Shown: piece by piece, positions 18,816 through 29,101 of the stretch
Layout of the letters: the number at the start of each line of letters is the position of its first letter
How positions within the stretch are numbered: position 1 is the first letter of the stretch
From: Acinetobacter qingfengensis
Lineage (GTDB): Bacteria > Pseudomonadota > Gammaproteobacteria > Pseudomonadales > Moraxellaceae
Length of the DNA stretch: 64,000 bases
Assembly (NCBI RefSeq): GCF_008693185.1
Contig: NZ_VXKN01000003.1
Coordinates: 62,001 to 126,000 of the forward strand
Reading direction: 5' to 3'
The notes under the pieces: generated by a model
Told to the model about the DNA's origin: nothing
The model's input: the letters and a program-made list of their open reading frames with translations, nothing else
The model's database searches: none
Translations under genes and position numbers: made by a program

Positions 18816-19322
18816 TTATTTTAATACAGTATTCACTTGTTGAGTGACTTGCATGGTTAGGTCAATAGATGGGTCATAGCTTACCACTGCTTTACGATCA
18901 ATCACCATGCTATAACCACCCTGTTTACGCAAGTTTTCAACCACTTGCTCAATTTTAGGACCTAAAGTCTGATTAATTGTTTCCAAAGAAGTCTGTACAC
19001 GTTTTTGCATATTGGCAGCATTTTCATTATACGCATTCATTTTTGCAGCATAATCTTGTTCCAATTTACGTAGGTCTGCTTCTTTCATGTTTTTACCTTC
19101 AGCTTGCGCTTTATTTTGAAGGCTTGTAATTTCTTTGGTCAAACGCTCATGTGTTTGTTGTTGCGGCTTAAGTGCTGCATCCAGACTTGCCTTTTGAGCT
19201 TTCATATAGTTTGTGTCAGTTGCGGCTTTTTGCATATCCACAACTGCATATTTTTCTGCAAATGCAGCTGTAGTCATGGATAAACCGATTGCTAGCATAG
19301 ATGATACAAGTAATTTATTCAC
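18816..19322 (-). CDS. skp: OmpH/Skp periplasmic chaperone
   Basis: A 168-residue exported chaperone for unfolded outer-membrane proteins. The signal peptide MNKLLVSSMLAIGLSMTTAAFA is followed by the Skp tentacle coiled coil (about 55-125, charged and Gln/Lys-rich) and the conserved GGYSMVIDRKAVVSYDP end. It sits between bamA and lpxD, as in most Gram-negatives. Confidence 0.95.
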   Translation of the reverse strand: MNKLLVSSMLAIGLSMTTAAFAEKYAVVDMQKAATDTNYMKAQKASLDAALKPQQQTHERLTKEITSLQNKAQAEGKNMKEADLRKLEQDYAAKMNAYNENAANMQKRVQTSLETINQTLGPKIEQVVENLRKQGGYSMVIDRKAVVSYDPSIDLTMQVTQQVNTVLK

Positions 19323-19366
19323 AACAAACTCCTTGGTTAATTTTTAAATGTGATGATGTATTGCAG

Positions 19367-21814
19367 TTAGAAGGTTGTACCAATCTGGAATTGAACACTT
19401 TGTGTATCATCGCCATCTTTTTTGTTTAGCGGGTATGCATAACTAAGTGATAATGGCCCAATCATAGTATTCCAAGTGAAACCAACTCCCACACTATAGC
19501 GTAGCTCACTCATATCAATATCATAATCTGCTGATTTAGTATCAAAGACCTGTCCGCCTTCAGCAAATATTACAGGTCGAACCTGACTTGCCCAGTCACT
19601 CTTGCTTGGTAAAGGTAGAACTAATTCTACCCCCCCCTGAATCAAAGCATTACCACCTGTTTCTTCTGGATCGGAATCTGATTGCCCAGCATTAGTATAA
19701 TAATATGAGTCATATCTAGGACCTAAAGTATTAGATTCATACCCACGTACTGAACCCCAGCCACCAGCAAAAAAGTTTTTAAAGAATGGTAAATCATTAC
19801 CATAACCAAGTTTACCGTAGCCATGCACAACAAAACCTTTACCTATTGGGAAGTAAGCTTGTGCATCATAGGTAATTTTTTGGTATTCCTGATCACTACC
19901 TGGTAATGCAATGTCTAAATTGACTTTGTTATAAAAACCTTTGGTTGGAAACATTGGGCGGTTTAGTGAATTATAAGCCCATGCCAAACTCAAGTTATAA
20001 GATAAAAATTCACTTGATACACCATCAGGATATGTCACCAATGCTGCATCGCTACAACTATCATTAGTACCATCACTATCAGAATCGGTATCATAATTTG
20101 CACTTGGACACCAGCTTCCCGTTGATTCTTTACGATTCGTTCCATGATCACGCAAATAATCTACAACCAGAGATGATGCATAAGGACCTGTGGTTACCTT
20201 AGTCTTATCAACGCCAACTGTTGCACTAATACTCTGATTTTCATCTAAGGGATAACCAAAAGTAACGTTTGCACCAATAGAGTCTGTATAATAGTTACTA
20301 ACGTTATAGTCATCATCCAGTTTGGTTTTACGGTAGTAAACATTATAACCACGGCTTACACCATCAATTGTCCAGTATGGGTCATATACGCCAATATTGT
20401 AGGAGTCGTAGTAGGATGAACGGCTTAAATCAATATTAAATTTATTACCCGTTCCCATAAAGTTATTTTGGCTTAAACCCAATTGATAAGTTACACCATA
20501 ACTTTGTGAGTACCCTACTGCAATAGTACTGGTTCCCGAATGCTGCTCTTCAACCTTGACATCCAGATCCACCTGATCAGGTGAACTTGGAACTCGGACA
20601 GGCTTGATATCTACTGTTTTAAAATAACCTGTCCGCTCTAGACGTACTTTTGACAAATCAATTTTTTCATTGCTTGCCAATGCACCTTCCATTTGACGCA
20701 TTTCACGACGCAGCACCGCATCATTGGTTTTGCTGTTACCAGAGAAGTTAATACGGCGTACCGTTACTTTCTGGCCAGGATTAATATAATAATTCAGATT
20801 AACTGTTTTAGTTTCTGCATTAATTTCAGGTACTACATTTACTTCAGCAAAGTAATAACCTGCATTACCAAATTTACGTAGCAATTGTTGTTTTAGTGCG
20901 TTGACCTTCGCTTGAGAATAGGTTTCGCCATTCTTATATATTTGCAGTGCTTGTAGATCTTTATTTTCGAATAAGGCATCACCTAGAAACTTGGTTTCAC
21001 CAAAATTAAATTTTTCGCCTTCATCCACATTTACTTCAATAAAGATGTGCTGTTTATCTTCACTTAAATTTAACTGTGAACTATTAACCGTAAAGTTAAT
21101 GTAACCATCGTTTAAATACATGGCACGCAAGGCTTCTAAACTTGCACTCATTTTTTCTTTAGCATAACGGTCATTGCGTGTCACAATTGATGACCATGAG
21201 CTTTCTTTTACGGCAAAGGCACGTTCGATGTCTTTATCACTAAAAACATGATTACCAATCACATTAATACTGACAACTTTTGCTGCCTTACCCTCATCAA
21301 ATTTCAATTTGACTGCAACGCGGTTATTTGGACGAGGCGTTGTTTCAACAGTAATATTTGCGTTGTAACGACCTTGCTGTGAATATTGTTGTTCTAATTC
21401 ATTTTCAACATTTTGTAATGTGGCTTTTTTTAATACCTCACCCTCAGCAATACCCATTTTTTTTAGGCCATCAAGTAAAGCTTCTTTTGGAATTAACTTA
21501 TTTCCATCTAGCTCTACACTTGCAATGATCGGACGTTCAATAACTTTAAATAAAAGTGTATTGCCTTGTTGGTAAGATTGTACATCATCAAAATTACCAG
21601 AGTCATATAAAGCTTTAATTGCATTCGCAATAGAAGCATCACTTGCTTGATCTCCAGCACTGATTGGAATAAGACCATAAACATTGGCTGGGGTTAAACG
21701 CACTAAGCCTTCAACACGAATATCACTTACTTGAAAACTTTCGGCATGTGCAGTCTGAACGATCGCCATTGCACTGACTAAAGCTAAAGGCATAAAAAGA
21801 GGGTTGTGCCGCAT
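19367..21814 (-). CDS. bamA: Outer membrane protein assembly factor BamA
   Basis: About 815 residues. A signal peptide ends near TAHAE, five POTRA domains follow (about 23-420), and a 16-strand Omp85 barrel ends in aromatic F (QFQIGTTF). The GGWGSVRGYESNTLG segment in loop L6 carries the conserved VRGF-type motif, here VRGY. BamA inserts beta-barrel proteins in the outer membrane. The second ATG (21814) is preferred because GGAA lies 10 bases before it but directly abuts the first ATG (21823). An extracellular loop near residues 575-590 is Asp/Ser-rich with two flanking Cys (DTDSDSDGTND). Confidence 0.96.
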   Translation of the reverse strand: MRHNPLFMPLALVSAMAIVQTAHAESFQVSDIRVEGLVRLTPANVYGLIPISAGDQASDASIANAIKALYDSGNFDDVQSYQQGNTLLFKVIERPIIASVELDGNKLIPKEALLDGLKKMGIAEGEVLKKATLQNVENELEQQYSQQGRYNANITVETTPRPNNRVAVKLKFDEGKAAKVVSINVIGNHVFSDKDIERAFAVKESSWSSIVTRNDRYAKEKMSASLEALRAMYLNDGYINFTVNSSQLNLSEDKQHIFIEVNVDEGEKFNFGETKFLGDALFENKDLQALQIYKNGETYSQAKVNALKQQLLRKFGNAGYYFAEVNVVPEINAETKTVNLNYYINPGQKVTVRRINFSGNSKTNDAVLRREMRQMEGALASNEKIDLSKVRLERTGYFKTVDIKPVRVPSSPDQVDLDVKVEEQHSGTSTIAVGYSQSYGVTYQLGLSQNNFMGTGNKFNIDLSRSSYYDSYNIGVYDPYWTIDGVSRGYNVYYRKTKLDDDYNVSNYYTDSIGANVTFGYPLDENQSISATVGVDKTKVTTGPYASSLVVDYLRDHGTNRKESTGSWCPSANYDTDSDSDGTNDSCSDAALVTYPDGVSSEFLSYNLSLAWAYNSLNRPMFPTKGFYNKVNLDIALPGSDQEYQKITYDAQAYFPIGKGFVVHGYGKLGYGNDLPFFKNFFAGGWGSVRGYESNTLGPRYDSYYYTNAGQSDSDPEETGGNALIQGGVELVLPLPSKSDWASQVRPVIFAEGGQVFDTKSADYDIDMSELRYSVGVGFTWNTMIGPLSLSYAYPLNKKDGDDTQSVQFQIGTTF

Positions 21815-21855
21815 GTTGTTCATTTCCAGTTTTTCAATAATTTGGTCAAAATACT

Positions 21856-23211
21856 TTAAAAACGCATAATATCGTTAAATAAAGCTAATAGCATCATTGT
21901 TCCAAGTAGCGCCATACCTATTTTTAGCCCAAAAAGCTGAACTTGCTCCGATACAGGGCGTCCACGCAATGCTTCAATCAGGTAATATACTAGATGTCCA
22001 CCATCTAGCATAGGAATTGGTAACAAATTTAACACACCAAGACTTACGCTCATGAGTGCCATAAAAGATAAAAAAGTTTGCCATCCCATTTCTGCACTTT
22101 GACCTGCAACTTTGGCAATGGTAATTGGGCCAGAAATATTATCCAAACCAATTAAACCACGAATCATTTTGACAATACCATTGACAGTCATGGTTGACAA
22201 TTGCCATGTTTTATCAATTGCTAATGAGAAGGCTTCCAATGGCGTATATTTTACCGTCAAAGCATATTCACTTGGAATTTTAAATTTTTCTGCCTGAATC
22301 CCTGCACCAATCATACCAGTTACATTACCCATAGAATCTTTTTTGGCTTGAGGCATAATCTCCAGTGTATATATTTGTCCCTGACGTAATATCGTAAAAG
22401 ATAATAATTTTTCAGGAGATTTACGTATAATTTCAACTGCATCTAGCCAGTCATTGACAGCTTGCCCATTAATTGCCCCAATCTCATCACCAACTTTCAT
22501 GCCCTGTCTGGCTGCTGCACCATCTGCATTAATCTGCCCAATAATTGGTTTAATTTTAGGCTGATAAGGCATAAAACCTAAACTTTGCAATGCTGATTGG
22601 TTTTGATCCTGAATAAAATTTTTAATCGGTAATTGTTTCTGTAATATTTGCCCTGCACGATCTACTTCTACAGTTACCGTACCAGTTTCGCCCATACGTT
22701 CCAGCAAGGTATAATTTAATTTTTCCCAAGTTGGTGTGGCCTGTTGATCTATGGCAGTAATTTTATCCCCTACACGTAAATCCACTTGCGCTGCCGGTGT
22801 TTGCGGAATAACTTTACCAATTCGAGTATTTAATTGCTCACTGGCAGGTAAATATAAAATCCAGAACAGAATCACCGCAAGTAATAAATTAATCAATGGA
22901 CCTGCAGCAACAATCGCAAACCTTTTCCATACCGATTGTCGATTAAAGGCCAAATGTAACTGATCTTCGGGAACATTGCCTTCCCGCTCATCCAACATTC
23001 GGACATAACCACCAAAAGGTAAAGCCGCAAGACGATATTGAATACCAGATTTTTTGGATGTCCATTGAAATATTTTTGGTCCAAAACCAATGGAATAGAC
23101 TAATACTTTGACACCCATACGACGTGCAACCCAATAATGACCAAATTCATGAATGGCAATTAAAGGACCCAACAATAATATTGCTGCAACAATAATAAAT
23201 AGAATATTCAT
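21856..23211 (-). CDS. rseP: Site-2 protease RseP
   Basis: A 451-residue intramembrane zinc metalloprotease (M50). The HEFGH motif is at 21-25 in the first transmembrane helix, two PDZ domains occupy the periplasmic middle (GKVIPQTPAAQVDLRVGD; GAAARQGMKVGDE), and LDGGHLVYY near residue 400 gives the third zinc ligand. It cleaves anti-sigma factors and remnant signal peptides. The ATG at 23211 shares one base with the dxr stop (TGATG), so the longer form from 23238 is rejected. Confidence 0.95.
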   Translation of the reverse strand: MNILFIIVAAILLLGPLIAIHEFGHYWVARRMGVKVLVYSIGFGPKIFQWTSKKSGIQYRLAALPFGGYVRMLDEREGNVPEDQLHLAFNRQSVWKRFAIVAAGPLINLLLAVILFWILYLPASEQLNTRIGKVIPQTPAAQVDLRVGDKITAIDQQATPTWEKLNYTLLERMGETGTVTVEVDRAGQILQKQLPIKNFIQDQNQSALQSLGFMPYQPKIKPIIGQINADGAAARQGMKVGDEIGAINGQAVNDWLDAVEIIRKSPEKLLSFTILRQGQIYTLEIMPQAKKDSMGNVTGMIGAGIQAEKFKIPSEYALTVKYTPLEAFSLAIDKTWQLSTMTVNGIVKMIRGLIGLDNISGPITIAKVAGQSAEMGWQTFLSFMALMSVSLGVLNLLPIPMLDGGHLVYYLIEALRGRPVSEQVQLFGLKIGMALLGTMMLLALFNDIMRF

Positions 23212-24416
23212 CACTGTACCCCGTATTGTGTAATCCATTGCTTGGCAGTTTGTCGTGCAATCTGATCAGCCTGTAAAATACCTTGCAGATCATGTGCCAA
23301 AGCAATTGTCGTTTTATCCAACGTATCCGCCACAATTCTGGTAATGTCCATAAAGCTGATTTGATCTGTCAAAAAAGCTGCAACTGCAACCTCATTAGCA
23401 GCATTTAAAATCGCTGGAGCCGTACCACCTGTTCTCATCGCCTGACGTGCCAATGTTAATGCAGGAAAACGCTCTATATCTGGTGGATAAAAATCCAGTT
23501 GCTGAATATCGAACAAATTCAAAGCCTGTACATGAGTTGAAATTCTTTTTGGCCACGCCAAAGCATGAGCAATTGGTGTACACATATCAGGATTGCCCAT
23601 TTGTGCGAGCGTAGAGCCATCAATGTACTGCACCATAGAGTGAATGATACTTTGTGGATGAATAACAACTGTAACAAAATGTTCTGATATTGAAAATAAA
23701 TGACAAGCTTCGATGAGCTCTAATCCTTTATTCATCAAAGTTGCCGAATCAACAGAAATTTTACGTCCCATCGACCAGTTTGGATGTTTACAAGCCTGCA
23801 CTGGTGTTACACAGTCAAGTTGCTCTTGCGTAAAATTTAGAAAAGGGCCACCAGATGCTGTTAATAAAATTTGCGCAACACCCAATTGTGGTGTCTTATC
23901 TGCCTGACGATAATCAAAATATTGCTCTGGCAAACATTGAAAAATTGCATTATGTTCTGAATCGACAGGTAATAATAACGCATGATGTTGCTTTGCTTCT
24001 GCCAACATAATGTCGCCTGACATCACCAATGCTTCTTTATTGGCAAGCAAAACACGTTTACCTGCTCGAATCGCGGCAAGTGTAGGTTGCAGCCCCGCAG
24101 CACCAACAATAGCAGCCATAACAACATTTACTTCTGTTGCTGAAGCAATTTCAATCAAACCAGCTTCATCAAAAACCAGTTCAGGAACAGGCGTTAGTTT
24201 TTTTTGTTGCGCAAGCTGTAAGAATTCTTGTTGTTTTGCTTGTGGCAATGCAACAATCTTTGGGGAAAACTGCAAACAAATGTCTATAAGTTCTGCAATA
24301 TGCTGATAACCGGATACCGCATACAATTGATATATTTCCGGATGTTGCTCCAATATTCTAAGTGTACTTTGTCCAATTGAACCGGTCGCACCCAAAATCG
24401 CAACTAACTGTTTCAT
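23211..24416 (-). CDS. dxr: 1-deoxy-D-xylulose 5-phosphate reductoisomerase
   Basis: A 401-residue NADPH-dependent enzyme of the MEP isoprenoid pathway, converting DXP to MEP. The Rossmann motif LGATGSIGQSTL is at the N-terminus, the metal-site segment is LLPVDSEHNAIFQ, and the substrate loop includes SGGPF. It overlaps cdsA and rseP by one base at each end, which indicates tight translational coupling. Confidence 0.97.
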   Translation of the reverse strand: MKQLVAILGATGSIGQSTLRILEQHPEIYQLYAVSGYQHIAELIDICLQFSPKIVALPQAKQQEFLQLAQQKKLTPVPELVFDEAGLIEIASATEVNVVMAAIVGAAGLQPTLAAIRAGKRVLLANKEALVMSGDIMLAEAKQHHALLLPVDSEHNAIFQCLPEQYFDYRQADKTPQLGVAQILLTASGGPFLNFTQEQLDCVTPVQACKHPNWSMGRKISVDSATLMNKGLELIEACHLFSISEHFVTVVIHPQSIIHSMVQYIDGSTLAQMGNPDMCTPIAHALAWPKRISTHVQALNLFDIQQLDFYPPDIERFPALTLARQAMRTGGTAPAILNAANEVAVAAFLTDQISFMDITRIVADTLDKTTIALAHDLQGILQADQIARQTAKQWITQYGVQ

Positions 24417-25246
24417 TAAATATCAAATCCTAATACTTTAAATAGATACATGCCTGCTGCAAAAATAGGTGCTGCGGCAAGTAAAGAATCTACACGATCC
24501 AGTACACCACCATGTCCTGGTAATATACGTCCGGAATCTTTAATACCTGCACGGCGCTTAATCATTGATTCCACCAAATCGCCTTGTACTGAAGCAATGA
24601 CTGTAATCAATGACAATAACATAAAACATAAAAATGGCAGGACATGTAAATCCAGAAAACTAAAAGCAACCACCAGAATAATCAAACTAGAAGTCATCAA
24701 TCCGCCAACCAAACCTTCAATCGATTTGTTTGGACTGACTAACGGTGCCAATTTACGCATACCAAACTTACGTCCAACAAAGTATGCACCACTATCTGCA
24801 CCCCACACCAATAAAAATACATACATCAACCACCATGGCGATAATTTCCACAGTGAAAAAATGGCTGTGACCGCAGACACGATCAACAATGAACCCAAAC
24901 CATATAGCGTAGTATTGTACCAACCGTCATATTCAGGGTAACGTTTCACCCAATAAATACTGACCAGCCAAACTGCAATTGATGCCAACCAGAATAAAAT
25001 CCATAAATCTTTAATAAGATAAAAAGAAATTAGGGTAAATATGGCATTGAATAATCCCCAAGCCCAAGCAACAGTTAATTTAAATGGTTTATTTTCTGAA
25101 TGAGGCATTAATTTTGACCATTCATAACCTGCACCAAGTGCAGCAAGCGTCATAAGTCCCAGCATCGGATAATAAGATGTCGTTGCAAACATACAACCCA
25201 GTACTACCGCAACCAGCACCAATGCAGTCACTATACGCTCTAACAT
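24416..25246 (-). CDS. cdsA: Phosphatidate cytidylyltransferase CdsA
   Basis: A 276-residue polytopic inner-membrane enzyme that makes CDP-diacylglycerol from phosphatidate and CTP. The family signature at the C-terminus is GRILPGHGGVLDRVDSLL, with the Asp pair that binds metal. About seven or eight hydrophobic segments are visible. It lies between uppS (4-base gap) and dxr. Confidence 0.96.
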   Translation of the reverse strand: MLERIVTALVLVAVVLGCMFATTSYYPMLGLMTLAALGAGYEWSKLMPHSENKPFKLTVAWAWGLFNAIFTLISFYLIKDLWILFWLASIAVWLVSIYWVKRYPEYDGWYNTTLYGLGSLLIVSAVTAIFSLWKLSPWWLMYVFLLVWGADSGAYFVGRKFGMRKLAPLVSPNKSIEGLVGGLMTSSLIILVVAFSFLDLHVLPFLCFMLLSLITVIASVQGDLVESMIKRRAGIKDSGRILPGHGGVLDRVDSLLAAAPIFAAGMYLFKVLGFDI

Positions 25247-25250
25247 AGTT

Positions 25251-26003
25251 TTAATTCTCTTGCATGGTTTTCAGGCTTTGCACCTGTTCAGAAGTTTTCC
25301 CGAATCGGCGCTCTCGATGCGCAAAAGATTGTAAAATCTGATCAAACTCCCGAATCGTAAAATCCGGCCATAAAGTTTCGGTAAAAAATAGTTCTGCGTA
25401 AGCAGATTGCCAGATCAGGAAATTAGATAAGCGATAATCCCCACCCGTGCGTATTAGTACATCTACAGGTGGCAAATCACTCAAACAAGTGTAATGATTA
25501 AATAAATTTGCATCAATTTGATCCGGCTGAACTAGACCTGCCTGCACTTTGATTGCAATTTGCTGGGCAGCCTGAGCAATGTCCCACATCCCACCATAGC
25601 TCATGGCAATGGTTAATGTCATGGCAGTATGATGTGCTGTTGTTTGCTCAGCTTCGAGCATTAATTGCCGTAACTTAGCAGATACTTTGCTGCGATCGCC
25701 AATAAAACGCAAGGCAATATTATATTTTTCCATTCGAGGCATTTGTTCATGAATCGCCTCCTCAAGCAACACCATAAGTAATGCCACTTCCTGCTCAGGG
25801 CGATTCCAGTTTTCACTGGAAAAGGCAAAGACTGTTAATGCTTCTATGCCAATTTCACGACAATGCTCAACAATCGGATCAAGTTGATTTTTACCGACAC
25901 GATGACCTTCACCCGTAGCAAGGTGATTTTTTTTACCGTAACGATTGTTGCCATCCATGATGATGGCAACATGCCTGGGAAGCTGATGAAGTTGTTGAGT
26001 CAA
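25251..26003 (-). CDS. uppS: Undecaprenyl diphosphate synthase
   Basis: A cis-prenyltransferase that elongates farnesyl diphosphate to the C55 carrier for peptidoglycan and LPS. The catalytic Asp is in IMDGNNRYGKK, a variant of the common MDGNGRWAKK. FSSENWNRP and RTGGDYRLSNFLIWQ are also conserved. The first in-frame ATG (26063) lies 55 bases inside frr and codes residues unrelated to the family, so a TTG at 26003, four bases past the frr stop, is chosen; it gives 250 residues, the normal length. Confidence 0.93.
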   Translation of the reverse strand: MTQQLHQLPRHVAIIMDGNNRYGKKNHLATGEGHRVGKNQLDPIVEHCREIGIEALTVFAFSSENWNRPEQEVALLMVLLEEAIHEQMPRMEKYNIALRFIGDRSKVSAKLRQLMLEAEQTTAHHTAMTLTIAMSYGGMWDIAQAAQQIAIKVQAGLVQPDQIDANLFNHYTCLSDLPPVDVLIRTGGDYRLSNFLIWQSAYAELFFTETLWPDFTIREFDQILQSFAHRERRFGKTSEQVQSLKTMQEN

Positions 26004-26007
26004 TGCA

Positions 26008-26562
26008 TTATACCTGCAGCAACTCAGCTTCTTTTGCTGCCAAACGTTTATCAATTTCCGCAATAAATCTATCAGTTAATTTCTGAATTTCATCACCTGC
26101 ACGGCGCTCATCATCTTCAGAAATTTCTTTTTCTTTCAATAAATCTTTGATATCACCTAAAATATCACGACGAATATTACGGATAGCAACCTTGGCATTT
26201 TCAGCTTCAGAACGTGCCAATTTTTGCATATTACGACGTGTTTCTTCTGTCAATGCTGGCAATGGTACTCGAATCGCATCTGCTGTGATTGGGTTTAAGC
26301 CAAGATCACCTTCACGAATGGCTTTATCAATGGCAGAAACCATAGTGCGCTCAAAAGGTTGTACAATCAATGTGCGGGAATCTTCCACGCCGATATTGGC
26401 AACCTGATTCAGAGGCACATCTGAACCATAATAAGGAACCATTACACCATTTAGCATAGAAGGATGCGCACGACCTGTACGTACTTTGGCAAAACCCTGT
26501 TCTAAAGACTCAAGGCTTTTTTGCATACGTTGTTCGCCATCTTTTTTCAGATCATTAATCAT
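26008..26562 (-). CDS. frr: Ribosome recycling factor
   Basis: A 184-residue, tRNA-shaped helical protein that with EF-G splits post-termination ribosomes. Landmarks are [15 protein letters not shown] near residue 26 and [18 protein letters not shown] in the middle. It is preceded by pyrH and followed by uppS, the usual order. Confidence 0.97.
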   Translation of the reverse strand: MINDLKKDGEQRMQKSLESLEQGFAKVRTGRAHPSMLNGVMVPYYGSDVPLNQVANIGVEDSRTLIVQPFERTMVSAIDKAIREGDLGLNPITADAIRVPLPALTEETRRNMQKLARSEAENAKVAIRNIRRDILGDIKDLLKEKEISEDDERRAGDEIQKLTDRFIAEIDKRLAAKEAELLQV

Positions 26563-26628
26563 GGATCATTCCGTATTGGTTTTCAAAAAATTTGTCTATT
26601 ATAAAATGCTTTTGTACAAAATGCGCCA

Positions 26629-27354
26629 TTAATTACTGACGCGAGTACCTTCATTTTCGCCCATAACAACTGACAATAACGAACCATTCTTATTCATATC
26701 AAAGACTTGTAACGGAACATTATGGTCACGACACAAACAAATTGCCGTTAAATCCATCACACCAAGTTTTTCATCAAGCACTTGATCGAATGTTAAATGA
26801 TCATATTTCACAGCATCATCATATTTATTTGGATCTTTATTATAGACACCATCCACTTTAGTGGCTTTTAAAATCAATTTAGCTTCAATTTCGATACCGC
26901 GTAAACATGCTGCCGTGTCTGTAGTAAAGAATGGATTACCTGTACCTGCAACAAATACACAAACCTCACCATTGTTTAAGTGCCGAATGGCATCACGACT
27001 TGAATAAGGTTCAACCACTGTACCAATTTCCAATGCAGACATTAACCGAGTTTTGATATTACGACGGACCAATGCATCGCGCATTGCCAAACCATTCATT
27101 ACTGTGGCTAGCATTCCCATCTGATCACCGGTTACACGACCAACCAGACCATCTTTTTGCAATTGGCTACCACGATATAAGTTACCACCACCCACAACAA
27201 TGCCAACTTGTACGCCTAAACCTACCAGATGGGCAATTGCTAAAGACATTTGATCAAGGACTGTTGCATCAATCCCCATTTCACGATTACCAGATAAGGC
27301 TTCACCAGATAATTTAAGCAAGATACGTGAGTAGCGAGGGCTTTTTTCGCTCAT
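26629..27354 (-). CDS. pyrH: UMP kinase
   Basis: A 241-residue hexameric amino-acid-kinase-fold enzyme phosphorylating [23 protein letters not shown] and [13 protein letters not shown] are the phosphate and nucleotide-binding segments. The ATG at 27354 is preferred: GGAG lies eight bases before it, and the ORF start at 27366 would overlap the ribosome site. It begins the envelope/translation cluster. Confidence 0.97.
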   Translation of the reverse strand: MSEKSPRYSRILLKLSGEALSGNREMGIDATVLDQMSLAIAHLVGLGVQVGIVVGGGNLYRGSQLQKDGLVGRVTGDQMGMLATVMNGLAMRDALVRRNIKTRLMSALEIGTVVEPYSSRDAIRHLNNGEVCVFVAGTGNPFFTTDTAACLRGIEIEAKLILKATKVDGVYNKDPNKYDDAVKYDHLTFDQVLDEKLGVMDLTAICLCRDHNVPLQVFDMNKNGSLLSVVMGENEGTRVSN

Positions 27355-27399
27355 ATTCAACTCCAAGAGATATTTTAATCTGATTTATGATGTACAGAA

Positions 27400-28743
27400 T
27401 TAAGCATTCTGTACACGAATTAATTTGGCAAATAAGTCATATTCATCAGCATCTGTGATTTCAACTTCGAGTAAATCACCTGATTTAATAAGATTACGGT
27501 CAATATCTTCAACAAAAACATTGCCATCAATTTCTGGTGCATCAGCATAGGAACGAGCTACTGCAACAGGATAATCCAACTCTAGCTCATCTACCAATAC
27601 AGTCATGGTTTGACCGATACGTTGTTGTAATTTTGCTGATGAAATTTCCTGCTGTACTTGCATAAAGCGGTCGAATCGCTGCTGTTTAATTTCTTCCGGA
27701 ACCGGATCTGGTAAATCATTGGCCGTTGCACCTTCTACAGGTGAATAAGTAAAACAACCCACACGATCCAGTTGTGCCTCTTTTAGCCATTCTAATAAAT
27801 ATTCAAAATCCTGTTCTGTTTCACCCGGAAAACCAACCACAAAGGTTGAGCGGATAACCAATTCAGGACATTTTTCACGCCATGCTTTAAGACGCGCTAA
27901 GGTATTTTCACTGTGCGCAGGTCGTTTCATTAATTTTAATACATTCGGGCTGGCATGCTGAAAAGGAATATCCAGATATGGCAATATTTTCCCTTGCGCC
28001 ATAAGTTCAATTGCAGCATCAACATGTGGATAAGGATAAACGTAATGTAAACGTACCCAAATCCCCAATTGCCCCAAAGCTTCACATAAATCCAAGAATT
28101 TGGTTTTTAAAGGTTGGCCATTCCAGAAATCCAACTTATATTTGGTATCTACGCCATAAGCAGAAGTATCCTGAGAAATCACCAGTAATTCTTTTACTCC
28201 GGCACGTTTTAAAGCTTGTGCCTCATTCATGACATTCCCAATCGGGCGAGAAACCAAGTCACCACGCAAACTTGGAATAATACAAAATGTACAGCGGTGA
28301 TTACAGCCTTCAGAAATTTTTAAATAGGCATAATGTTTTGGGGTCAGGCGAATGCCCTGTTCTGGAACCAGATCAATAAATGGATTATGTTTTGGTGGTG
28401 GTGGCACATACTCATGCACTGCTTCCATGACATCTTGATAAGCCGCAGCACCTGTAACTTTTAAAACATTCGGGTGCATCTGACGTATTTTATTTTCATC
28501 TTTTCCCAAACAGCCGGTCACAATGACTTTGCCATTTTCATTAATTGCCTCTCCGATGGCATCCAAAGACTCTTGTACGGCAGATTCAATAAAACCACAA
28601 GTATTGACCACGACAAGATCAGCACCGTCATAATCCTGTGCAACCTGATAACCTTCAGTTTTCAACTGTGTTAAAATACGCTCAGAATCAACCAGTGCCT
28701 TTGGGCAACCTAAAGAAACAAAACCAACTTTGGGGGACTTCAT
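27400..28743 (-). CDS. rimO: Ribosomal protein S12 methylthiotransferase RimO
   Basis: A 447-residue radical-SAM enzyme that methylthiolates an Asp of ribosomal protein S12. It has an N-terminal UPF0004 domain with three Cys for one 4Fe-4S cluster ([24 protein letters not shown]), the radical SAM CxxxCxxC in [10 protein letters not shown], and a C-terminal TRAM domain. It precedes pyrH by about 45 bases and is divergent from ntrB. Confidence 0.96.
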   Translation of the reverse strand: MKSPKVGFVSLGCPKALVDSERILTQLKTEGYQVAQDYDGADLVVVNTCGFIESAVQESLDAIGEAINENGKVIVTGCLGKDENKIRQMHPNVLKVTGAAAYQDVMEAVHEYVPPPPKHNPFIDLVPEQGIRLTPKHYAYLKISEGCNHRCTFCIIPSLRGDLVSRPIGNVMNEAQALKRAGVKELLVISQDTSAYGVDTKYKLDFWNGQPLKTKFLDLCEALGQLGIWVRLHYVYPYPHVDAAIELMAQGKILPYLDIPFQHASPNVLKLMKRPAHSENTLARLKAWREKCPELVIRSTFVVGFPGETEQDFEYLLEWLKEAQLDRVGCFTYSPVEGATANDLPDPVPEEIKQQRFDRFMQVQQEISSAKLQQRIGQTMTVLVDELELDYPVAVARSYADAPEIDGNVFVEDIDRNLIKSGDLLEVEITDADEYDLFAKLIRVQNA

Positions 28744-28822
28744 TCACACACACTCCGAAATAATCCGCATATTGTAAGGCGTTTTAACAGAGAAAAATAG
28801 TCAACCCATGCAGATGAATGAT

Positions 28823-28839
28823 TGCATTATTTTGGTGCA
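28823..28839 (+). promoter_or_regulatory. NtrC-binding site 1 (enhancer) of ntrBC
   Basis: TGCATTATTTTGGTGCA matches the NtrC consensus TGCACYNNNNNRGTGCA with one mismatch. It is centred about 192 bp before the predicted sigma-54 start and 40 bp from site 2. Confidence 0.65.
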
Positions 28840-28862
28840 AACCATTAATCCAATAAAAATAA

Positions 28863-28879
28863 TGAACCAAATTAGTGCA
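28863..28879 (+). promoter_or_regulatory. NtrC-binding site 2 (enhancer) of ntrBC
   Basis: TGAACCAAATTAGTGCA matches TGCACYNNNNNRGTGCA with one mismatch. Its 40-bp centre-to-centre spacing from site 1 is nearly four helical turns, suited to cooperative NtrC binding. Confidence 0.65.
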
Positions 28880-28956
28880 TTTTAAAATATAATACCCTTT
28901 CCTTTAAAATATGTTTATCACTGTACTGAATCAAAAATATCAATAACATCGAGATA

Positions 28957-28973
28957 TGATTTGTTTTAGTGCA
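28957..28973 (+). promoter_or_regulatory. Weak NtrC half-site 3
   Basis: TGATTTGTTTTAGTGCA keeps the right half RGTGCA but has three mismatches in the left half. It is centred about 58 bp before the predicted start, where bound NtrC could modulate looping or repress. Confidence 0.4.
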
Positions 28974-28995
28974 AATATGAACCATCATTTATAAG

Positions 28996-29012
28996 TTGGC
29001 TTAATTTTTGCA
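28996..29012 (+). promoter_or_regulatory. Sigma-54 (-24/-12) promoter of ntrBC
   Basis: TTGGCTTAATTTTTGCA has GG and GC separated by exactly 10 bases and fits the core TGGC-N7-TTGCA pattern. Transcription would start near 29023, about 80 bases before the ntrB ATG. Upstream NtrC-like sites support the assignment. Confidence 0.68.
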
Positions 29013-29101
29013 GAAAAATATCCATTCTTAAATGACATCATGGTTCCATTTTGAACAGATTAATAATTATGCGCTATTTTTACACTTGGATATAATGCTC
29101 T

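Noticed and set aside
26004..26063. uppS starting at the ATG inside frr
   Set aside because: The added residues do not resemble the family and the overlap is too long; the TTG at 26003 gives normal length.
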